38,153 nt of DNA from a virus, in the IMG/VR virus record IMGVR_UViG_3300047667_000909, positions 1-38,153 of that record; one strand, given 5' to 3'. Below, piece after piece: positions 1 through 5,294 of the stretch (position 1 is the stretch's first letter; every line of letters begins with the position of its first letter). The notes under the pieces were generated by a model. The model saw only the letters and a program-made list of their open reading frames with translations, ran no database searches and had not been told where the DNA came from. Made by a program: the position numbers and the translations under genes.

Positions 1-27
1 AGTATTTTTCATTTTTTAAGTTATTTC

Positions 28-64
28 GGGTTGGTGCGGTGGGCAAGTCCGCAGGGTGGCCCGG
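28..64 (-). repeat. Leader element copy 1
   Basis: One of six related intergenic elements. The core GCGGTGGGCAAGTCCGC (+ strand) is at 36-52, followed by a GGCCCGG block. In leftward orientation it follows the stop of the 82-315 gene. It lies 23 nt before an ATG at 12-10 that would start the VirE-type gene if the window ends join. TGCGG and CCGCA can form a short stem around a 9-nt loop. Confidence 0.8.
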
Positions 65-81
65 TTGTGTTGTGCGGGTGA

Positions 82-315
82 CTACAATTCCACTAAATCA
101 AAAAAGCCTTTAGGTAGTTGACTTTGCGCCACTTTTAGGCAATCTTCGCACATAGACATAGAGCCTTTAAGCCCATCGGTTCCTTCATTCATTTCTGTCG
201 CAATGACTTTAGGTGGGGAAACACACCTAATCATTTTGTGCCCGCCGCCGTATGTCATAAAATTTTGACCGTTAGGCTTTTCTGCTTGGCATCTTTCTTT
301 ATCTATTGGGAACAT
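82..315 (-). CDS. Small cysteine-containing phage protein, unknown function
   Basis: This 77-residue protein has Cys9, Cys31 and a CEDC pair (Cys56 and Cys59), a spacing that could bind a metal such as zinc. It has no membrane segment or signal peptide. I recognise the general style of small phage protein (an RCQAEKPNG start, then a GSMSMCEDC block) but know no function. It is preceded in the leftward direction by leader element copy 2 and followed by copy 1, so it belongs to the set of small genes each carrying this element. The ATG at 315 is the first start after the element and has an A/T-rich leader. Metal binding is inference. Confidence 0.75.
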   Translation of the reverse strand: MFPIDKERCQAEKPNGQNFMTYGGGHKMIRCVSPPKVIATEMNEGTDGLKGSMSMCEDCLKVAQSQLPKGFFDLVEL

Positions 316-332
316 AATCTTATTTGGATTTA

Positions 333-371
333 TTGAACTAAAGCGGCGGGCAAGTCCGCAGGGTGGCCCGG
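333..371 (-). repeat. Leader element copy 2
   Basis: The core GCGGCGGGCAAGTCCGC is at 343-359 (one base different from copy 1), with the GGGTGGCCCGG flank. It lies between the stop of the 395-589 gene and the ATG at 315, ending 27 nt before that start. Confidence 0.8.
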
Positions 372-394
372 CTATTAAAATTATTGATATGCAG

Positions 395-589
395 CTACAA
401 TGAGGTAAACGTTTCTGGGTAATCCCTACGCAACACCCTCGCGCCTAATAGGTCTTGTAATTTATGGAAGCTGCCTACCCATTCGGTTATTTCCATTGGG
501 TGCGTTCCGTCTAATTCTATGAAATTATTGTGTGCTTCTACAAGTAAATTCATAATCTTTTGTTCTTTCTCTGTAAATGGTTTTTTCAA
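395..589 (-). CDS. Small phage protein, unknown function
   Basis: This 64-residue, mostly alpha-helical-looking protein has a run of charged residues at the start, then HNNFIELDGTHPMEITEWV and a final ARVLRRDYPE segment. Similar short proteins with a THPM..EWV pattern are common in phage accessory regions; I know of no assigned function. No ATG lies in frame after the upstream stop, so the start appears to be TTG at 589, directly after an A-rich stretch. A shorter start at the internal ATG (residue 13) is possible. It sits between leader element copies 3 and 2 in the leftward string of small genes. Confidence 0.7.
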   Translation of the reverse strand: MKKPFTEKEQKIMNLLVEAHNNFIELDGTHPMEITEWVGSFHKLQDLLGARVLRRDYPETFTSL

Positions 590-603
590 TTTAGCTTTTT
601 TTT

Positions 604-622
604 GGTCCGCAATGGGGCCCGG
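604..622 (-). repeat. Leader element copy 3 (partial)
   Basis: A half copy: only the GGTCCGCAATGGGGCCCGG part is kept, and the GCGGTGGGCAA half is replaced by an A/T run. It lies 14 nt upstream of the TTG start at 589. The GTCCGCAATGGGGCCC block matches copy 5. Confidence 0.6.
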
Positions 623-631
623 CCATTAAGA

Positions 632-844
632 TTACGCCAACTTATTATCGGCGAGCCATAAAGTGTGCGCCTCGTCTGCGCGTATGGCCGTTACCGCTCG
701 GATAATATACCCATCGTTTACGTGTGCCTCGCCTACTGTTATGGCGTTTTCCGGAGATGTTGCACGCACCATCCCGGACACTAATACGGTGGTATTTCGG
801 CGAGTGTGGTAGGCTATCGACACTACGTAATTGTGCATGGTCAT
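632..844 (-). CDS. Small phage protein, unknown function
   Basis: This 70-residue protein opens with short beta-strand-like stretches (NYVVSIAYHTRR, TTVLVSGMVRA), then a SPENAITVGEAHV helix-like segment and a hydrophilic end. The pattern of two strands followed by a helix resembles small phage proteins in which a TSPENAI.. segment follows a strand, but I cannot assign a function. Two possible starts exist, ATG at 844 and ATG at 838; the first lies 13 nt after leader element copy 4. It lies in the string of small leftward genes and has neither signal peptide nor membrane segment. Confidence 0.7.
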   Translation of the reverse strand: MTMHNYVVSIAYHTRRNTTVLVSGMVRATSPENAITVGEAHVNDGYIIRAVTAIRADEAHTLWLADNKLA

Positions 845-845
845 T

Positions 846-894
846 TATTGGGTTGAAGCGGTGGGCAAGTCCGCGATTAAGTCCATTTAGGTGG
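846..894 (-). repeat. Leader element copy 4
   Basis: The core GCGGTGGGCAAGTCCGC is at 858-874, with ATTGGGTTGA on its gene-proximal side as in copy 5. On the other side the GGCCC block is replaced by sequence ending CCATTTAGGTGG, resembling the CCTTTAGGTGG of copy 5. It precedes the 632-844 gene and overlaps the space after the 896-1162 gene. Confidence 0.8.
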
Positions 895-895
895 T

Positions 896-1162
896 TTACT
901 TACCGGCCACCGTTACGGTGCCTCGGCCGGACGCCCGGTAGGCTTCTTCTAGCAAAGAGGTCTCGGTAAAGTACTGGGAGGTCATTCTTACGGTCTGACC
1001 TATGAGCTCGGCCGTTATGAAATGGCCGACCGCCCGTGTGGGGTCGGCATAAATCATACCGTTAATGGTGGTGAGTCTACCGAGCGTGGCTTTGGCGGCG
1101 GCGGTAGATACGGCGGTGATAATTACGGTGGCCGATACGGAGTATATCATTACGGTGTTCAT
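896..1162 (-). CDS. Small protein of a tandem paralogous pair (copy B)
   Basis: This 88-residue protein is clearly related to the next gene upstream (1236-1466). Shared features are an MNTV.IYSVS start, an AAAK..LGRL..NGM segment, then Y(F)TETSLLEEAYRASGRGTV. Compared with its paralogue it carries about ten extra residues after the MNTV.IYSVS start (ATVIITAVST), giving a more hydrophobic N-terminus that might be membrane-active; this is inference. The alternation of short strands suggests a small compact fold. Function unknown. The ATG at 1162 lies 24 nt after leader element copy 5. Confidence 0.75.
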   Translation of the reverse strand: MNTVMIYSVSATVIITAVSTAAAKATLGRLTTINGMIYADPTRAVGHFITAELIGQTVRMTSQYFTETSLLEEAYRASGRGTVTVAGK

Positions 1163-1174
1163 GGTATTGTTCTT

Positions 1175-1222
1175 TATTGGGTTGGTGCGGTGGGCAAGTC
1201 TGCAATGGGGCCCTTTAGGTGG
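1175..1222 (-). repeat. Leader element copy 5
   Basis: The core GCGGTGGGCAAGTCTGC (one change) is at 1187-1203, with TTTATTGGGTTGGT on the gene side and AATGGGGCCCTTTAGGTGG on the other. It lies between the tandem paralogues, immediately before the start of the 896-1162 gene. Confidence 0.8.
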
Positions 1223-1235
1223 TCGGGGTTGGTTA

Positions 1236-1466
1236 TTAGGCTACCGTTCCGCGCCCGGCTGCGCGTCTGGCTATCTCTAGCAAAGAGGTCTTGGTAAAGT
1301 ACCGGGAGGTAATTTTAACTTTGTCTCCGCTAAGTATCCCGGCCGCCAACGTGCTAGAATTTGCGTGGTTGCGGCTGGTATAGACCATCCCGTTAAATGA
1401 TGCTAATCTACCGAGTGCGCTTTTCGCGGCGGCACGTGATACGGAGTATATGGTTACGGTGTTCAT
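1236..1466 (-). CDS. Small protein of a tandem paralogous pair (copy A)
   Basis: About 76 residues, paralogous to the 896-1162 product along its whole length (MNTVTIYSVS start, AAAKSALGRLASFNGM, RYFTKTSLLEIARRAAGRGTV). The DNA is also similar, for example around the start codons and the CTCTAGCAAAGAGGTCT stretch, so the pair arose by tandem duplication. I place the start at ATG 1466, because it aligns with the paralogue's start and the upstream TTG at 1484 lies inside the duplicated promoter repeat. Expression is likely from the promoter at 1505-1536. Function unknown. Confidence 0.75.
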   Translation of the reverse strand: MNTVTIYSVSRAAAKSALGRLASFNGMVYTSRNHANSSTLAAGILSGDKVKITSRYFTKTSLLEIARRAAGRGTVA

Positions 1467-1475
1467 GGTAGTTAA

Positions 1476-1546
1476 GTTTAGCAAGCTACTCGCTTACGAT
1501 AGTACAAATATACGACCCCCTAACCCACTATTGCAACTATTGCAAA
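1476..1546. repeat. 71-bp duplicated promoter region, copy A
   Basis: Matches 34442-34512 at 68 of 71 positions by direct comparison. It carries the leftward promoter and ends just before the downstream gene's start. Confidence 0.9.
1505..1536 (-). promoter_or_regulatory. Leftward promoter, Bacteroidota type
   Basis: On the minus strand, TTG (1536-1534), 21 nt, then TATATTTG (1512-1505) matches the Bacteroidota -33/-7 pattern. The expected transcript start is around 1498-1500, giving a leader of about 30 nt to the ATG at 1466. An identical arrangement lies at 34471-34502. Confidence 0.7.
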
Positions 1547-1573
1547 GATTATCTTTGTAATTAGTTTAATTAC
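1540..1573. promoter_or_regulatory. Two abutting palindromes upstream of the promoter
   Basis: TTGCAAAGAT-T-ATCTTTGTAA (1540-1560, one mismatch) runs into GTAATTA-GTT-TAATTAC (1557-1573, perfect arms). They lie between the methyltransferase stop and the -33 element. They could be protein-binding sites or an attenuating hairpin for read-through from the methyltransferase gene. They are absent from the second promoter copy. Confidence 0.45.
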
Positions 1574-1577
1574 TTTG

Positions 1578-2360
1578 CTAAAACAGCCTTTCGGCTGCCG
1601 CCTTATGACATTCAGCTATTCGGTTTTCGCCCAAAGCAAAGTATTCCCCCTCTTGCTCCATACAAATATATTTGCGCTCGGTATTAAGGCAAGCCACAGC
1701 CGTGGTAAATGAACCGGCGCAGTTGTCCAAAACCGTTTCACCTTCGTTGGTGTAGGTTTTAATGAGGTACTCGAATAGGGGTACGGGCTTTTGGGTTGGG
1801 TGTAATCCTCTGCCAGTCCTTACGTTAAAGCGTAACTGCGTTGTCGGGAACTTATGGGTATATGTTTTTACGGTGTCGCCGAACTCTTTGGATTTTTCGG
1901 TTATGGCTAACCGTATTGCCTTGTTTTTACTCTGTCCATTTCCGCCACTTTTTATAGGCTTATCCCTTTTTACCATTTGAGGGAAATACAAAGGCTGCTT
2001 TCCCGTCTTGCTAAAAACAATTACCTCCTCGTGGTCCTTTAACGGTTGCCGCTTTGCTTGTACAAAATTGGCGGCAAACTTTTTATCCCAAATAAAAGAG
2101 TGCGCAAACCCTTTTAAATTACTCATTATCAACGCACTGGTAAAAGGTTGGCTGCCAAACAACACAATAGCCCCATTATCCTTTATAACCCTCTTGTACT
2201 GCCCCCAAAGTGGACCGAAAGGTATTACGGTGTCCCACTTGCAATCGGTCGTACCATAAGGCAAATCGCAAAGTATCATATCAATACTTCCGTCTGGTAT
2301 TTCTTTCATCAGTTCCAAACAATCGCCTTTGTGAATGGAACTTGTTTTAGGGTTAATCAT
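1578..2360 (-). CDS. DNA methyltransferase, N6-adenine/N4-cytosine type
   Basis: A 260-residue DNA methyltransferase. The catalytic motif IV is DLPYGT at residues 32-37, close to the N-terminus. The AdoMet-binding motif I lies near the C-terminus (VLDNCAGSF around 210-218), preceded by HPTQKP (187-192). This order, with a central target-recognition region, is that of beta-class amino-methyltransferases. Motif I reads GSF where most members have GSG. No restriction endonuclease is encoded nearby, so it is probably a solitary enzyme that protects phage DNA or affects regulation; that role is inference. The gene starts 13 nt after the lysozyme stop and is likely cotranscribed with it. Confidence 0.9.
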   Translation of the reverse strand: MINPKTSSIHKGDCLELMKEIPDGSIDMILCDLPYGTTDCKWDTVIPFGPLWGQYKRVIKDNGAIVLFGSQPFTSALIMSNLKGFAHSFIWDKKFAANFVQAKRQPLKDHEEVIVFSKTGKQPLYFPQMVKRDKPIKSGGNGQSKNKAIRLAITEKSKEFGDTVKTYTHKFPTTQLRFNVRTGRGLHPTQKPVPLFEYLIKTYTNEGETVLDNCAGSFTTAVACLNTERKYICMEQEGEYFALGENRIAECHKAAAERLF

Positions 2361-2372
2361 GGGTTGGTTCTT

Positions 2373-2927
2373 TTAAAAAGATTTTCGACTATGGTTGTTA
2401 ACGATCCGTTGAAGGTCCACGGCGAGCTCTTGGCGCTCCTCGGCAGACGTTAGGAGAAAGGCCGCCTCCGAGTTCCGCCTATTGGTCAGGCCGTCCAGCA
2501 CCTTGCCCGCCGACTTATTGTACATGGGCATTACGGCGGCCACCTTGGCGAGATCTCCCGACCTTATAGCGCGGTTAAGGCGGGGCCCGAAGCGGCTAAC
2601 GTTGTAGTCCATGACGGACAGGACCAATGCCGGCCACTCGTCGACGCATGGGTACCTCCTCCGTATATCCTTATGGACGATATCGAAAACCCGTGTGGTC
2701 CTTATATCGGCCTCCTTTTTACTTATCGTCTCCGTGCGGGATAAGGCTTTGGTTCCCCAACCGTTGCGGTATGCGTTTACGTCCCACGTGGCTTTTGGCG
2801 TTAGCGCCTCCCACCTCTTAACCATTAGCATCGCTATCTCTTTGTCGGAGTATTGCGGAGAGCATGGGGCCGGGGCCGGTAGGTTCGGCAGTCCGTAAAG
2901 CCTTATCGGTGACGTCGTAGGGTACAT
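2373..2927 (-). CDS. Endolysin, GH24-type lysozyme
   Basis: A probable cell-wall muramidase. From the ATG at 2927 it has about 184 residues. The segment KRWEALTPKATWDV carries a Glu and an Asp nine residues apart, the same spacing as Glu11 and Asp20 of T4 lysozyme. A GWGT follows, whose Thr could be the third catalytic residue. The start is uncertain: ATG 2927 overlaps the 78-residue upstream gene by 110 nt, while ATG 2831 or 2825 would overlap its stop by only a few bases (coupling) but trim the SDKEIAMLM segment typical of the family start. A GTG at 3059 would add a signal-peptide-like hydrophobic stretch. It lies in the leftward arm, away from the structural genes. Confidence 0.8.
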   Translation of the reverse strand: MYPTTSPIRLYGLPNLPAPAPCSPQYSDKEIAMLMVKRWEALTPKATWDVNAYRNGWGTKALSRTETISKKEADIRTTRVFDIVHKDIRRRYPCVDEWPALVLSVMDYNVSRFGPRLNRAIRSGDLAKVAAVMPMYNKSAGKVLDGLTNRRNSEAAFLLTSAEERQELAVDLQRIVNNHSRKSF

Positions 2928-3054
2928 ACTGCTGGCTGGTAGGCTTTTTAGTCGGTAGGTCGGGGAGCCCGAGAGATAATTGCGCGTCGAAATCGTATTC
3001 ATCTTCGCAAGAGTTGAAGATACGAGAACTAGGAGTATTACGTTTATTAGACAT
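2818..3054 (-). CDS. Small protein overlapping the endolysin, unknown
   Basis: A 78-residue hydrophilic protein, acidic near residues 17-23 (EDEYDFD) and proline- and threonine-rich later; likely flexible. The ATG at 3054 follows an AT-rich leader and a candidate TACCTTTG promoter element at 3107-3100, so it is probably the first gene of this transcript. Its last bases (ATGGTTAA) contain an in-frame ATG for the endolysin, which would couple translation of the two. I do not recognise a family; an endolysin regulator or small early protein is a guess. The overlapping endolysin frame is also open here, so one of the two frames may be passive. Confidence 0.55.
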   Translation of the reverse strand: MSNKRNTPSSRIFNSCEDEYDFDAQLSLGLPDLPTKKPTSQQYVPYDVTDKALRTAEPTGPGPMLSAILRQRDSDANG

Positions 3055-3099
3055 TTCACGAAGTTATATTTGGTTAAGGATACCGGCAGGGCCGGGGCG

Positions 3100-3107
3100 C
3101 AAAGGTA
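3100..3107 (-). promoter_or_regulatory. Candidate -7 promoter element
   Basis: The minus strand reads TACCTTTG, a full match to TAnnTTTG, 46 nt before the ATG at 3054. No good -33 element is visible at the right spacing (TTCG is the nearest), so support is partial. Confidence 0.4.
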
Positions 3108-3111
3108 GGGG

Positions 3112-4026
3112 TTAAAGGGCCATGTTGTCTACGAACCCCCATTTGCCCGAAGGTAGGAACACGGCCGTTACGTCGTGTTCCACGCAAGCGGCCCGGAGTT
3201 GGTGGAGTCTTGGGTTCGGTGAAGGCACAAAAAGAGGCTTGGTAGTGCCGTCTATTTGTTTTTGGTCAAAAGTAGTCCCCGATAAACCCTGCCGGAAGTG
3301 GTGAGGGCTAGGTAGGCTACTTGGATCAAACACGGCGGCACTCCCGGTCTCCGTAATCAATATAGCCACGCCGAGGGTACCACTAAGTTCACGGCACAGT
3401 AACGCGGTCAGCCCTCTGTCTTTGGCGGGTTCGCCCGACATTAGCATACTTACGACACCTTGTACTATATTAAGGGATTTGGCAACCTTGGATTGGGTAA
3501 TGTTAGCGTAAACCAACACCTCCGATAGACTTATATGCGTCTTGGGGTTAATAGGAGTATCGGCGCGAACTGGTACAAGGCCTTTCGGTGTGGTGTAGTT
3601 ACGGCCGTCGAGCGCGTAGTACACCTCGACACTTAATAGGTCGCATATCCCGGAAACAAGCGGCGCCCTCTTCGTGTGTAGCTCGGGCCACGTATCCTCT
3701 ATATCCCGCGCAACGTGGCGAGGTAGAGGCTTTGAGGGTATCCGGCTGCCGAAGTCGTCAAGGTTCCAACCTTTCATACGCCGGAATTGCCCAAGGGTCA
3801 TACCGGGGAGCTCCGACGGTGGGAAAGGTTCGGCCACCCGGAGGCCGTCGGCGGTTTGTAGTGTGGGCCAACCTAAGTGTTTAAGGATGGCGACCGTGGA
3901 GGCCGTTGGACCGTTGGGCCATTGGTTCTCACAGTTGAAAACGGTGGCCGTGGAGAGACCGACGCCCCGGGCAAAATCGGCCCGGGAAAGGCCGGCGATT
4001 TGGCGTAGTTTTTTCGGATTAAGCAT
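3112..4026 (-). CDS. Regulator with three HTH-like segments
   Basis: A 304-residue protein, first gene of the leftward arm. Residues 4-54 look like an Xre/Cro-type helix-turn-helix (LRQIAGLSRADFARGVGLS..TV). A second, weaker HTH-like segment starts at residue 76 (MTLGQFRRMKGWNLDDFG), and a third spans about 166-225 (LSEVLVYANITQSKVAKSLNI). The C-terminal 80 residues show no known domain; an S24 peptidase-type autocleavage domain is not seen. It sits beside the divergent control region with repeated TTGTCAACA-type sites, one in its own leader, so it probably regulates both arms and itself. Whether it represses lysogeny-style or is an early/late switch is unknown. Confidence 0.7.
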   Translation of the reverse strand: MLNPKKLRQIAGLSRADFARGVGLSTATVFNCENQWPNGPTASTVAILKHLGWPTLQTADGLRVAEPFPPSELPGMTLGQFRRMKGWNLDDFGSRIPSKPLPRHVARDIEDTWPELHTKRAPLVSGICDLLSVEVYYALDGRNYTTPKGLVPVRADTPINPKTHISLSEVLVYANITQSKVAKSLNIVQGVVSMLMSGEPAKDRGLTALLCRELSGTLGVAILITETGSAAVFDPSSLPSPHHFRQGLSGTTFDQKQIDGTTKPLFVPSPNPRLHQLRAACVEHDVTAVFLPSGKWGFVDNMAL

Positions 4027-4039
4027 GTAATTTATTAAA

Positions 4040-4054
4040 AATTCCTGTTGACAA
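4040..4054. promoter_or_regulatory. Operator-like half site 1
   Basis: AATTCCTGTTGACAA, in the leader between the leftward promoter and the ATG of the regulator. The TTCCTGTTGACAA part is identical to half of the 4228-4256 site. Suited to autoregulation. Confidence 0.5.
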
Positions 4055-4128
4055 ATTAGTGGTGGTGGCGGGCGATTTTTACGTATATATGGCCATTTTA
4101 ACCTAAAACGCTATTTACGGCCGTGCTG

Positions 4129-4160
4129 CAAAAGTACATCGTTTTCGATTACCTACCAAA
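4129..4160 (-). promoter_or_regulatory. Leftward promoter of the regulator
   Basis: The minus strand reads TTTG (4160-4157), 20 nt, TACTTTTG (4136-4129), an excellent Bacteroidota-type promoter. A second -7-like TAAATTTG overlaps the -33 region. The predicted transcript has a leader of roughly 95 nt before the ATG at 4026. Confidence 0.7.
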
Positions 4161-4227
4161 TTTATATAGGTTTTCTTTTGAGTATTTGCGTTGTAGTGGG
4201 TATTGGGTGACGGTTGGCAGGTCGGAT

Positions 4228-4256
4228 TTGTCAACACGGAAAATTCCTGTTGACAA
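4228..4256. promoter_or_regulatory. Operator-like near-palindrome (two half sites)
   Basis: TTGTCAACACGGAA (4228-4241) faces TTCCTGTTGACAA (4244-4256). The arms differ by a single inserted base. The same half site occurs at 4040-4054 and 4436-4448, so this is probably the strongest binding site of a dimeric regulator. Confidence 0.55.
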
Positions 4257-4335
4257 CTGAAATGACCAAAACCCGCATAAACAAAGGGTTTAATAAATTT
4301 TGTACTAAAAGCTAAATCTAAATATATACTAGTCA

Positions 4336-4418
4336 AATTAAAGTAGAGTTACTAAATAAGTAATAGAGATACAGTAAAATAGGGATTACTGATTTAGTAA
4401 TCGTACTTTACTTTAATT
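4336..4418. repeat. Nested inverted repeat
   Basis: The outer arms AATTAAAGTA (4336-4345) and TACTTTAATT (4409-4418) are exact complements. Inside each arm is a smaller palindrome TTACT-N5-AGTAA (4349-4363 and 4386-4400). The two halves are therefore nearly complementary over about 30 bases around a centre near 4375. Likely a protein-binding site or cruciform-capable element of the control region. Confidence 0.7.
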
Positions 4419-4435
4419 GGGTGGTGGGCTTCTTA

Positions 4436-4448
4436 TTTCTGTTGACAA
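4436..4448. promoter_or_regulatory. Operator-like half site 4
   Basis: TTTCTGTTGACAA, one base different from the other half sites and closest to the rightward operon. Confidence 0.45.
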
Positions 4449-4512
4449 TTTATAAAAATCGCCTTTACCTAGCAAAAATATATACGGATTTTATGAGTGT
4501 TATTTTCGCGCC

Positions 4513-4545
4513 TTTTTCGACCATTGTTTTACTTTTCGTATCTTG
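4513..4545 (+). promoter_or_regulatory. Candidate rightward promoter
   Basis: A TTTTT run (4513-4517), then GTATCTTG with TATCTTG at 4539-4545, directly before the ATG at 4551. The -7 lacks one T of TAnnTTTG but closely resembles the elements before the capsid fusion gene (10795) and the sheath gene (18905). The leader would be extremely short. Confidence 0.4.
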
Positions 4546-4550
4546 CCAAC

Positions 4551-5150
4551 ATGGCCCAAATAGACGTCAGCGACGCGGTACGGACATTTCGAGGACTGCA
4601 CACCGATTTGACCGGTGCGCAGTTTGATAAGAACGTGGCGGGCGCATTGAACCACACCGCCCGTAAGGTGAGGACCCGTACTAGCATAGAGGTGCGAAGG
4701 TTATATCGAATTAAAGCTAAAGACGTAAAGAAATCTATATCGTTAGGGCCTGCCATGGTGACCAATCTAACCGCGACGATACGGATATCAGGTAAGCGCC
4801 TACCCATTAGGGCGTTCCCACATAGGCAGACCCGCAAGGGCGTGTCCGTGTCTATCCTTAAGGGCCCCCGGAGGGTCATACACAAGGCTTTTGTATCGTC
4901 TATGGGGAATGGACACCAAGGGGTGTTCGCCCGGGGGGAGTATAAAGCTAAAGGGTTCGGATTTAGGTACAAGAGGACGGCACCTAGTAGGGGTAATGAT
5001 CTTGGCATTAGTGAACTACTGACTACAAGCGTACCACAAGCCGCCGCGCGTAAGATCATATTACAGAAACAACGCCGAGGTGTGGAGGCGGACTTTCCTA
5101 AAAGGTTGTCCCACCTGTTAGGTCGCGCGTCGGCACGCGTAAGGTCTTAA
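4551..5150 (+). CDS. Minor tail protein Z-like (tail completion)
   Basis: About 199 residues and very basic. Residues 27-60 (NHTARKVRTRTSIEVRRLYRIK and on) and the following LTATIRISGKRLPIRAF, then KGVSV.ILKGPRRVIHKAFV, match my recollection of the prophage minor tail protein Z family (lambda Z-like, tail completion). ELLTTSVPQ near the end fits too. The start is the ATG at 4551; an upstream GTG at 4497 lies in the promoter region and would add an unrelated hydrophobic stretch. It is unusual for this protein to open the rightward operon, ahead of packaging genes and about 9 kb before the tail genes. Family call from motifs only. Confidence 0.65.
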   Translation: MAQIDVSDAVRTFRGLHTDLTGAQFDKNVAGALNHTARKVRTRTSIEVRRLYRIKAKDVKKSISLGPAMVTNLTATIRISGKRLPIRAFPHRQTRKGVSVSILKGPRRVIHKAFVSSMGNGHQGVFARGEYKAKGFGFRYKRTAPSRGNDLGISELLTTSVPQAAARKIILQKQRRGVEADFPKRLSHLLGRASARVRS

Positions 5151-5275
5151 GGCATACTTAAGTGCCTGACTTCCATAAAATTAGCGCGGGTCCTTCCCCG
5201 AAAAGGAGCGATGCGGGTAGTCTAGCCCCGGAAACGCACTAGTTTAAAATTCTGAAATGGCAGGGACGACCAAAT

Positions 5276-5283
5276 TATATTTG
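5276..5283 (+). promoter_or_regulatory. Candidate upstream -7 element
   Basis: TATATTTG in the 200-nt gap after the Z-like gene. The expected -33 position has only TCTG, so this may be a weak partner to the stronger promoter just downstream. Confidence 0.4.
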
Positions 5284-5294
5284 GCGCGTTAAAA

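Larger units (their letters stand above)
4027..4550. promoter_or_regulatory. Divergent control region (possible origin)
   Basis: This is the longest non-coding stretch, 524 nt, clearly more AT-rich than the rest, between the leftward regulator and the rightward structural operon. It contains a leftward promoter, four operator-like half sites, a nested inverted repeat and a probable rightward promoter near its right edge. Short open frames across it have unlikely composition and cut through these sites. A replication origin would fit the AT richness but no iteron set is visible. Confidence 0.65.

Noticed and set aside
36-1203. CRISPR-like array from the repeated leader element
   Set aside because: Spacing is irregular (about 250-350 nt) with whole genes between copies, and no cas genes are present.
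3057-3059. GTG as the definite endolysin start with signal peptide
   Set aside because: Possible, but an ATG in another frame only 5 nt downstream has the better leader; kept as an alternative only.
4115-4336. 73-residue leftward open frame in the control region
   Set aside because: It runs through the regulator promoter and operator-like sites, has no leader or promoter of its own, and an unlikely composition.
4442-4447. TTGACA as a sigma-70 -35 box
   Set aside because: It is part of a half site repeated elsewhere without a -10 box, and the host type suggests a different promoter pattern.
4421-4627. 68-residue rightward open frame
   Set aside because: Overlaps the half site, the promoter and the start of the Z-like gene in another frame; no supporting signals.
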